Positions 1 through 7,218 of a DNA stretch of 64,000 bases are shown piece by piece (positions within the stretch are counted from its first letter, which is position 1; every line of letters begins with the position of its first letter). The notes under the pieces are model-generated. The model made no database searches. It was not told where the DNA came from and saw only the letters and a program-made list of their open reading frames with translations. The DNA is from Shewanella metallivivens (GTDB taxonomy: Bacteria; Pseudomonadota; Gammaproteobacteria; Enterobacterales; Shewanellaceae). The DNA lies in assembly GCF_028750675.1 (NCBI RefSeq), contig NZ_JAQQPZ010000001.1, positions 596,083 to 660,082 on the forward strand, written 5' to 3'. A program made the translations under genes and the position numbers.

Positions 1-8
1 AGAGCGTT

Positions 9-1796
9 TTACTCTTGCATCGTTCCAGCATGTTTAAATCTCCAAATAAGTGAATGTGGGTCAACTGGCAAGCCAATAAGCTGCTCAAGTTGATCGTTTA
101 TGGGTAAATAGGCCTCATTAATCACTAACAAATCAAAAATAGCTGGGTTTGACAGTCGGTCATTACCTTGTTGGGTAATCAGTTGTATTAATGCTTGTTG
201 CCACAATGGAAGATAATAGCTAATTCCTTGATTAGCAATAGCTTGATAACTATATATTACATCTGTTGCCTGCGGCCAAGGTTGACCAAAGCTGTTGGCA
301 AATTCGTCAGATAAACTGGGGTTACGACTTAACCATTCTGTATCATCAATTTCACCAGTAAATTGATAAAAGCTTAAAGCCACTTTTGCTCTAAATACTC
401 GCATTTGCGTTTGATATTGTAATGCTAATTGCTCACGGGTAGATATAGGTGAGAAGGCTTGGGTGGAGCGTAAATAATGACTCAACCATAAGCTGGCAAT
501 AGCATGTTGTTGACTGTTTTGGGTTTTATTGGACAATAAGTAATATTGACTGCCTTGTGATAGAGATACAATGGCTTGGCTAAGTGCATCAATTAGTTTT
601 ATTTGTTGTTTTTGTGTATTTAACGTATTCGGGTATGTGATTGAGTATTGCCCAAATTGATGGCCGATAACCGTTTGTTTTATCAGCTGCGCATCTATCC
701 CCTGAGATAATGTGTCTTGTGCCAGCGGATACGTATACAGTTCTCCGAGCAGCCTTTGTTTGTGCCAAAGTCGAATGATATTAATGACAGGCTGCGCGTC
801 ATCGTTTGATTGTGTATCAACTGGTGTTTCTGTTTGTGTGTTGTCTGTGAGCAGTTCAACACTTAGCCCAAGCGGGGCAAGTTTTGTGAGTAATTGCAAT
901 AAATATGCTTGGGCAGAAACCGCCGCTATTGGTTCTGGTTTAACGGTTTGTGATAGGGCTCGTGCGATATTCCAAGGCGCGGTATCAAGTTGTTCAGTTT
1001 GGTCGGTTAAAAACTGCGAAAGTAAGTTAGGGTTGATCCCATGCGAAGCTAAAACAGCCTCAGCGGTATTTTGATAACCTTGAGTCAATGCACGTTGTTG
1101 CTGTAATTGATGTATATAGGAAAGGGCTGATTTTATTTTATGTTTCGCTCGAGTTTGATAAGCAAACCAAGCTTGTTTTCGACAGTTTTCATCGGCTTGT
1201 TTAATCAGATATTGAGCAATATGAATATCGATATTATCAGTATCAATTTGTGTGGTGCTTTGAGGCAGTACACATTGCTTGTGATTAAATTGCATGTGTA
1301 ACTCACGCTGTGACAATGCTTGATTTACCGATGCTTGCGCACTATGCAATTTGGATTTTTGCTCAACATCCCATTGGTTTTGTTTGATGGTTAATAACCG
1401 TCCACTTAACTGTTTGTACGGAGAGGGTTGATGTTGTAATACGTCTATAAGCTTTTGAGTTTCTTCAGCTTGAGTGAGTGCATTGAGCTCGTCTGCGAGG
1501 TGTAACTGACACCACAATAAGCCTTGTTTGCTTAGGCTCTCAGTGGCAAAAGGGCGGTAGTATTGAATCCGATCGTTAATGTTGTTTAATGCAAGCGTGT
1601 TTTTTTCAAATTCAACAGCCTGTTGTGCAGCTGTTAAGCTCGAGTTTTGCGATAAATAAGTGAGTTTAGGTTGATATTGAAGGCACTGTTCAACAAACAG
1701 TGCCAACGGATTGGCCACAGCACTCGCTGTGGCGCACAAACTAAAACTTAGGATTACTAGAGAAATGCTTTTTAGCATAAGCCACGCGTTCTTCAA
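9..1796 (-). CDS. Exported protein of unknown function (595 aa), last gene of the ATP-grasp/7TM cluster
   Basis: I do not recognise the family. The N-terminus is a Sec-type signal peptide: Lys2 and Lys9, a hydrophobic core at about residues 10-24, and likely cleavage near ASA-VA (26-28). Residue 21 is Cys but lacks a proper lipobox, so a soluble periplasmic or envelope protein is more likely than a lipoprotein. The mature part is rich in Gln and Leu and looks mostly alpha-helical; I see no enzyme motif. The start lies inside the end of the upstream ATP-grasp gene (56-nt overlap). An internal Met7 would still overlap by 38 nt. Translational coupling with the ATP-grasp/7TM/retropepsin genes is therefore likely, which suggests a shared role in the envelope. 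That role is inferred from position only. Confidence 0.8.
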   Translation of the reverse strand: MKNAWLMLKSISLVILSFSLCATASAVANPLALFVEQCLQYQPKLTYLSQNSSLTAAQQAVEFEKNTLALNNINDRIQYYRPFATESLSKQGLLWCQLHLADELNALTQAEETQKLIDVLQHQPSPYKQLSGRLLTIKQNQWDVEQKSKLHSAQASVNQALSQRELHMQFNHKQCVLPQSTTQIDTDNIDIHIAQYLIKQADENCRKQAWFAYQTRAKHKIKSALSYIHQLQQQRALTQGYQNTAEAVLASHGINPNLLSQFLTDQTEQLDTAPWNIARALSQTVKPEPIAAVSAQAYLLQLLTKLAPLGLSVELLTDNTQTETPVDTQSNDDAQPVINIIRLWHKQRLLGELYTYPLAQDTLSQGIDAQLIKQTVIGHQFGQYSITYPNTLNTQKQQIKLIDALSQAIVSLSQGSQYYLLSNKTQNSQQHAIASLWLSHYLRSTQAFSPISTREQLALQYQTQMRVFRAKVALSFYQFTGEIDDTEWLSRNPSLSDEFANSFGQPWPQATDVIYSYQAIANQGISYYLPLWQQALIQLITQQGNDRLSNPAIFDLLVINEAYLPINDQLEQLIGLPVDPHSLIWRFKHAGTMQE

Positions 1797-2697
1797 CTGA
1801 CATCGCAGGGCCTTTCATGGCTTCAACGTGTTTGAGTCGAGGTAATATTCCTCTACCATTGGCGATTTGAATGGTTAACCCAGGACGGGCATTTAATTCA
1901 AGTAACAATGGTCCTTTGTTTTTATCTAGTACCATGTCGGTCCCTAGATAACCTAGCTCACACATTTCATAGGCGCTCGATGCTGTATGCAATAACGTTT
2001 CCCAGTGGGGCACTGTCATGTTTGACAATGGAAAGTGAGTATCTGGGTGTTTATCGACAGGCAAGTCAAACTGCACTGCATGTAAACTTTTACCCGTCGC
2101 AATGTCTAAACCTACCCCCACCGCGCCTTGATGTAAGTTAGCTTTACCGTCTGATGCTGCAGTTGATAAGCGCAACATACCCATGACTGGAAACCCTTTA
2201 AACACAATTAAGCGAATGTCGGGAACACCTTCATAACTAAAACCATCAAATACTGGGTCAAATTCGATTAAGCCTTCAACAATGGCGACATCGGGTTTAC
2301 CACCTAATGAAAACAAGCCACTTAAGATGTTTGACACATGGCGGTAGATTTCGTTATGGGTAACTTCATGTCCATTAGGCTTGTAATAACAGCCATTATT
2401 GACTTTAGTAATAACTAAAATCCCTTTACCACCCGAGCCTTTAGCTGGTTTGATAACAAAGCCAGTACGGTCACTGACCATGGCAGGGATTTCTTGAATT
2501 TTATGTTGTTCGTGGACAACACCAATCAGGTCTGGAACCGCAATGTTATTAGCAAGCGCAAGTTGCTTAGTGATCAATTTATCATCCACACGCTTGTAAA
2601 ATTTGCGCTGATTATAACGACCAATATAGCTAATATTGCGCCTGTTCATATTCAGTACACCGCTACGGCTCAATTCCCAAGGCCAGGCGTACTTCAT
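1741..2697 (-). CDS. ATP-grasp ligase, 'alpha-L-glutamate ligase-like' family
   Basis: This 318-aa cytoplasmic protein has the ATP-grasp layout. The nucleotide-binding Lys/Gly-rich loop (FVIKPAKGSGGKG) is at about 80-92, and the metal-binding ELNARPG motif is at 267-273. ATP-grasp enzymes of this type (Pfam ATPgrasp_ST, related to RimK) join a carboxylate to an amine through an acyl-phosphate. The substrate here is unknown. The start shares one base with the stop of the 7TM gene (TAATG), and its end overlaps the 595-aa exported protein gene by 56 nt. From comparative genomics, ATP-grasp, inactive transglutaminase-7TM and retropepsin-like genes occur together and are proposed to synthesise or attach a peptide; that role is not shown by this sequence. 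The N-terminal 20 residues before NRRNISYIG are less certain as coding. Confidence 0.88.
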   Translation of the reverse strand: MKYAWPWELSRSGVLNMNRRNISYIGRYNQRKFYKRVDDKLITKQLALANNIAVPDLIGVVHEQHKIQEIPAMVSDRTGFVIKPAKGSGGKGILVITKVNNGCYYKPNGHEVTHNEIYRHVSNILSGLFSLGGKPDVAIVEGLIEFDPVFDGFSYEGVPDIRLIVFKGFPVMGMLRLSTAASDGKANLHQGAVGVGLDIATGKSLHAVQFDLPVDKHPDTHFPLSNMTVPHWETLLHTASSAYEMCELGYLGTDMVLDKNKGPLLLELNARPGLTIQIANGRGILPRLKHVEAMKGPAMSVEERVAYAKKHFSSNPKF

Positions 2698-4205
2698 TAT
2701 TTCTCTCCAACCAATGGTTTAAAACGCTTTAACTCTGTTAAACGATAACCTGTGTATTGGCCCATCACTAAAACAAGTGCCAAAATGACAAGGTGTATGC
2801 CTAAGAAGTTAAATACCCAGTGTTGTACTAAATCGTTGTCCATTGCTAAGTAGGCTAGAGTGGCTACAAATAAACTGCCGCCGCCAGACACGAATACTTT
2901 TTTAGGGCCTTCTTCCTCCCATAAAATTGACATACGTTCGATGGTCCATGCGAGAATAATCATCGGGAAGAACGTGACCGTTAAGCCTTCACTTAAGCCT
3001 AATTTAAACGAAATCAGTGTGAATAAACCAATAATGAATATCACCACAATAATGACCGCGGATATTCGGGATATGAGCAGTAAGTTGAGGGTGGATAAAT
3101 ACGATCGGATCATTAAACCAAAGGCAACAATCAATAAGAAACCGATTAAACCGGTCAATAATGTGGTTTGAATAAAGGCTAAGGCAATTAACACTGGCAT
3201 AAAAGTACCAGAGGTTTTAATGCCGACAATGACACGTAAAAAGACTACCACTAAAACCCCGATAGGGATCAGCAAAATACCTTTAAACAAACTTTGCTCT
3301 TCAAGCGGTAATTGATAAAGCGAGAAGTCTAACGCATCGTCATTCATCATCATGTCAATTGAGGTTGCTAATGCTGAACGGGTATCTTGCAGCATTGAGA
3401 AATTAACTTGTGAGTTTATTCCGCCCATGACATCTAAAACAGAATGGCCTGAGTATTCCCATAACACTAAGGTGTTATCGCGACCTTTTTTGTTGTTGGG
3501 TATATCAAATAATACCCATTCGCCATTGTTATAAACCTGAACATACGAGGTTAATTGTTGGCGGCGACGCTGATCTTCTAACTGTAAACCATTGACGATT
3601 CGCGCAGGAACACCTTTAGAGTGCAACATCTGCACAAATAGATTGGTTGACGTATTAGCCGACAGTAATAGTGCCATATTCTGGCTTTGCTCTGTGTCGT
3701 TAATAAGGTTCATCAATTGTTGCGCAAACGATAAATTAGTAGCGCTACGTCCCCAAACATCTTCAATCACTTGATCAGCCGATGATTTCTCTGTTGCTGG
3801 CCATAAATATGGCTCAGGTACTGGAGGGGGTTCAGTGGCCTGAATGTCTAGTTTACCTGTGGGCACTAAAGTGACGCGGTAGTATAAGGCTTGTGGGCCA
3901 GTTGCTTCACGAATTGACCAAACCGCACGGCGATTAGACACATCGTTAGAAATACTTAAACCATAACCTGGTGATGTCGCATTTTCGACCAATACGTCAA
4001 ATGCAGGGTCATTAGGTAATGAAAAGTTCACTTCAGCTGGTTGGTTACTGCCTACAAAACTCACTTTTGCGTCTACGGCCCAGCTTTGGACTTGTTCGCC
4101 TGGTAAAAAGGGCACATTGTGTTCAATACCACGATAAATACTCGTGCTAATGCCGATGATAAAGAGCAGTGCTACAAAAATGTAAAACGGTTTACGAGAA
4201 TGCAT
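2697..4205 (-). CDS. Inactive transglutaminase fused to seven-transmembrane domain
   Basis: This 502-aa inner-membrane protein has one N-terminal TM helix (about 8-26), a periplasmic region to about residue 305, and then a block of about seven hydrophobic helices (305-490). The middle of the periplasmic part resembles a transglutaminase-like fold (LHSKGVPARIVNG, then SYVQVYNNGEWVLFD). The catalytic Cys is replaced within SANTSTNLF and the catalytic His is missing from SYVQVYN, so only the Asp position remains. This matches the Pfam pair Transglut_i_TM / 7TM_transglut. It probably binds a peptide or wall-derived ligand rather than processing it. The gene starts 8 nt after the retropepsin lipoprotein gene and is coupled to the ATP-grasp gene. 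It could connect a periplasmic substrate to the cytoplasmic ligase, which is inference. Confidence 0.9.
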   Translation of the reverse strand: MHSRKPFYIFVALLFIIGISTSIYRGIEHNVPFLPGEQVQSWAVDAKVSFVGSNQPAEVNFSLPNDPAFDVLVENATSPGYGLSISNDVSNRRAVWSIREATGPQALYYRVTLVPTGKLDIQATEPPPVPEPYLWPATEKSSADQVIEDVWGRSATNLSFAQQLMNLINDTEQSQNMALLLSANTSTNLFVQMLHSKGVPARIVNGLQLEDQRRRQQLTSYVQVYNNGEWVLFDIPNNKKGRDNTLVLWEYSGHSVLDVMGGINSQVNFSMLQDTRSALATSIDMMMNDDALDFSLYQLPLEEQSLFKGILLIPIGVLVVVFLRVIVGIKTSGTFMPVLIALAFIQTTLLTGLIGFLLIVAFGLMIRSYLSTLNLLLISRISAVIIVVIFIIGLFTLISFKLGLSEGLTVTFFPMIILAWTIERMSILWEEEGPKKVFVSGGGSLFVATLAYLAMDNDLVQHWVFNFLGIHLVILALVLVMGQYTGYRLTELKRFKPLVGEK

Positions 4206-4213
4206 TACTGATC

Positions 4214-4987
4214 CTATTTATTTAAGGTTGTGATTTGTTTTTTGGCTTTACCGTGGATATAAATTTGCCCTACATCCACAATAGCTATGTCTTTCATAAA
4301 TTTACGGCCAAGTAGCAATGGGTAGTCTAGGTGACTACGGTCTACGAGGTTTAAATCGGTTTCGGCTGAGTACTTACCTATTTTTAAATGGGCATGGATT
4401 ACCGGGCGACGATCATCATCTGAATCAACATCTTGTTTAATGCGTACAAATTTAACCACTTTAGACTCAAAAGTATTCGCTGGTTGATCAATACCGTTAG
4501 TCATCACGTCATAACGTACCCATTGAACACCATCTCTTTCAAATAACACGATATTACGTGCGTCAAGTGATGAAGATTCTGCACCGGTATCAATTCGGGT
4601 CGCAAACATGGCTTTGACTTCGTCAACAAAGACACTTTCAACTTCACCTAAGAGGAACTTTTCACCTATCATCGCTTCAGGACATTGCTCTGGTACGGCT
4701 AATGGTTTTGGCATTGGCGGTGGCGGCATCACAATGGTTTTCGGCCTTTCAGCTATGGCGGTACTGACTTGAGTTTTTAACTTTCTCATTTCGGCAGTTA
4801 ATGTGCTAATTTCAGCACTTTGTTCACTGCATTGATTGTTAATTGCGTCAATTACTGCTGTTTGTGTATTGAGCAAACTGCTATTCAAGTCAGCATTCGT
4901 TAGCGGAGGTGTTGTGGGTTTTGGGGTGGTTGTACAGCCTACGAGTAAGGCTGTCGCAACGGATAGAGCAAGTACCTGCTTTAACAT
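4214..4987 (-). CDS. Retropepsin-like aspartyl protease lipoprotein (RimB / DUF785 family, often mislabelled 'ATP-dependent zinc protease')
   Basis: The 257-aa product starts with a lipoprotein signal peptide and lipobox LLVGC (Cys18), so it is predicted to be membrane-anchored in the periplasm. Residues 35-80 look like a helical/coiled-coil stalk, followed by a Pro-rich linker (about 83-97). The catalytic domain carries the retropepsin signature DTGAESSS (Asp133) and, near the C-terminus, LLGRKFMKDIAIVD, typical of single-chain retropepsins that dimerise. There is no zinc or ATP site, so the common database name is misleading. It lies 25 nt after cmoB and 8 nt before the 7TM gene. It probably trims a peptide linked to the ATP-grasp/7TM partners; the target is unknown. 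Confidence 0.9.
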   Translation of the reverse strand: MLKQVLALSVATALLVGCTTTPKPTTPPLTNADLNSSLLNTQTAVIDAINNQCSEQSAEISTLTAEMRKLKTQVSTAIAERPKTIVMPPPPMPKPLAVPEQCPEAMIGEKFLLGEVESVFVDEVKAMFATRIDTGAESSSLDARNIVLFERDGVQWVRYDVMTNGIDQPANTFESKVVKFVRIKQDVDSDDDRRPVIHAHLKIGKYSAETDLNLVDRSHLDYPLLLGRKFMKDIAIVDVGQIYIHGKAKKQITTLNK

Positions 4988-5012
4988 GTCAATTCCTGTT
5001 GAATAGTGTTAA

Positions 5013-6005
5013 TTAAACTAAATCTTGATTCGGTTGATTCTTGGTAGCAATAATGATGGCCCGTTTGGGTGCGGGATAACCTTCTACTGTTAAGGTTGCA
5101 TCATTTGGATCGAGATAATCGACTAGTGATTCATTTTTCATCCAGTTTGTACTACGTTGCTCTGCAAGTGAAGTCGTATCGATATCAACACACCGAATAT
5201 CCGTAAACTCACATTTTTTTAACCATAACATCAGTGCGGCCACAGACGGAATAAACCACACGTTGTTCATTTTCCCGTAGCGGTCTTTGGGCACGAGTAC
5301 TGCGTTTTCGTCGCCATCTATCACTAAGGTTTCAAGCACTAACTCGCCGCCCATACGTAATTGATCGCGCAATTGTAATAAATGATCTATTGGCGAACGA
5401 CGGTGGTACAGCACTCCCATCGAAAACACCGTATCAAATGCATCTAGAGGAGGTAACTCTTGAATACCTAAAGGCAACAAATGTATAGGGTGTTGATTGC
5501 CTGCTAATCGTTTTATTGCTTCAAACTGGCATAAAAATAGTGGAGAAGGGTCAACTCCTACAACGCGAGAAGCGCCTTCGCCTAACATTCGCCACATGTG
5601 ATAACCACTACCGCAACCCACGTCTAACACGGTGCGGTTTTGTAATGAAGAAATATGGCCTTTTACTCTATCCCATTTCCAATCACTGCGCCATTCGGTA
5701 TCGATTTCAATACCATGCACCGAAAATGGACCTTTACGCCAAGGTTGAAATACGCCAAGTAAATTGGTGAGTTTCTCTACTTGACCAGGTGATAATTGGT
5801 CTCCACTGCCAATGGTGACGCTTGAGGTCAGTTCTATGCTGTCGGGTTGTGGGTAAGTAAACTTATTGAGGACTTTTTCCCACTTCGGTAAGTTACCGTG
5901 TTTATGGTCTCGTTGCCATTGACCTAAAATAGAGGGCAATGTTTCTAACCAGTGTTGCAAGTTAGAGTCGGCAATGTCTTTGTAAAAAGAACTAAAACTT
6001 ATCAT
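5013..6005 (-). CDS. cmoB: tRNA U34 carboxymethyltransferase
   Basis: CmoB transfers the carboxymethyl group of carboxy-SAM to 5-hydroxyuridine at wobble position 34, giving cmo5U in tRNAs that read NNU/NNA/NNG codons. The 330 aa match the usual size (323 in E. coli). The Rossmann SAM motif [11 protein letters not shown] is at 126-136, the acidic loop GVDPSP at 150-155, and PWRKGPF at 88-94 contains the Lys91 that contacts the carboxyl of carboxy-SAM. The start overlaps the cmoA stop by ATGA, so the two are translationally coupled. Confidence 0.96.
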   Translation of the reverse strand: MISFSSFYKDIADSNLQHWLETLPSILGQWQRDHKHGNLPKWEKVLNKFTYPQPDSIELTSSVTIGSGDQLSPGQVEKLTNLLGVFQPWRKGPFSVHGIEIDTEWRSDWKWDRVKGHISSLQNRTVLDVGCGSGYHMWRMLGEGASRVVGVDPSPLFLCQFEAIKRLAGNQHPIHLLPLGIQELPPLDAFDTVFSMGVLYHRRSPIDHLLQLRDQLRMGGELVLETLVIDGDENAVLVPKDRYGKMNNVWFIPSVAALMLWLKKCEFTDIRCVDIDTTSLAEQRSTNWMKNESLVDYLDPNDATLTVEGYPAPKRAIIIATKNQPNQDLV

Positions 6006-6733
6006 TTAATCGCTACCATAGATGCAAAATTAAAGCATTGGAACCACACCGAAAAGTGTGAAAAACCATTATCATTCAAACGTTGTTGGTGAATCGCTAG
6101 GCTGTCTGGACGCATTACGTTTTCAAGTGCACTGCGCTTTTGGCTGATTTCGAGCTCACTGTAACCATTGGCTCGTTTAAAATCTAAATGCTGTTCATCT
6201 AATAAAGTTTGAATTTGGTTGTCTTCAAAATACAGTTTTTCAGAAATAACCAACACGCCGCCAGGCAACAAACCATCATAAATACGTTTAATTAGTGCAT
6301 CACGATCGTTTACTGGCAAAAATTGTAAAGTAAAGTTGAGTACAACCATAGAGGCGTTCTCAATGCTGATATCTCTTATATCGGCACATAATAAGTTTAC
6401 TTGGGTGTCGCTTACATAAGCCGATAAATTCTCTTTGCAGCGGTCAATCATTGATTGGCTATTATCAATAGCAAAAATTTGGCAATCGCGCCCTTCAATT
6501 TGACGTCGAATACTTAATGTCGCAGAGCCTAATGAACTGCCAAGGTCATATACATTGCTGTTGGCGGTAACAAAGCGGTTAGCAAAATCACCAAGGGTAT
6601 TGATAATTTGCGGGTAACCCGGAACAGAACGACGGATCATGTCATTAAATACGCCCGCAACACGTTGATCAAATTGGAAATCTGTTATTTGATCTGTGGC
6701 GTGTGCGTAAATCTTATCTTGTTGAGAGTTCAT
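6002..6733 (-). CDS. cmoA: Carboxy-S-adenosyl-L-methionine synthase
   Basis: CmoA converts SAM and prephenate into carboxy-SAM, the donor used by CmoB. The 243 aa (247 in E. coli) carry the SAM-binding loop [17 protein letters not shown], the acidic residue in FAIDNSQSM, and LLCADIRDI. The N-terminal segment with [20 protein letters not shown] is characteristic. It is the first gene of the minus-strand run; a 485-bp non-coding region separates it from the divergent diguanylate cyclase gene, so its promoter must lie there. Confidence 0.96.
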   Translation of the reverse strand: MNSQQDKIYAHATDQITDFQFDQRVAGVFNDMIRRSVPGYPQIINTLGDFANRFVTANSNVYDLGSSLGSATLSIRRQIEGRDCQIFAIDNSQSMIDRCKENLSAYVSDTQVNLLCADIRDISIENASMVVLNFTLQFLPVNDRDALIKRIYDGLLPGGVLVISEKLYFEDNQIQTLLDEQHLDFKRANGYSELEISQKRSALENVMRPDSLAIHQQRLNDNGFSHFSVWFQCFNFASMVAIK

Positions 6734-7218
6734 GAGCTGTAATGTGGGAAAAATTCAGCATGTATTTTAGCTAATCATGGTTAATTGCAGCAAGTATCCT
6801 ACTGGCAATTTGTGTGTTTTTTTTAAAATAGTTCGCCATAGTGTTAATACAATTGGTTCTGTATGGGTTTTATTGCTGTTATATTAACAAGAATTAATCC
6901 TAGCGGGATGTTTAAGCGCCATTTGAGACTGATGAGTTGAATGATGAATGGCGATGTTTGTATACAAAAGCACCACTATATGATTAAAAATGAATAAAAT
7001 GTACATTCACTCAGTCTAAATAATGATATTATTTATCGCATCGCTGTACACGTATAAATCGCTATAAACGGATAAATAACTAACATTTTTGTGTTGTGAA
7101 ATAATGCGTTGTTGGCCGTAAGTTACTGTTAAGTAGGTTTTTATATTATTTTAATGGTGTAAAGTGCAATAACAATAAAGTGATGTAATCATCAAAATAA
7201 AAGTATTAGGGAAAAAAC
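6734..7218. other. Divergent intergenic region, 485 bp, with a 12-bp perfect palindrome
   Basis: No coding frame of note on either strand. It must hold promoters for cmoA (minus) and the sensor cyclase (plus). A perfect palindrome TTTGTATACAAA lies at 6957-6968. An AT-rich stretch with repeated ATAAA-type words follows at about 7048-7080 (TATAAATCG, TATAAACGG, ATAAATAAC). I could not assign -35/-10 pairs with confidence. Confidence 0.5.
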
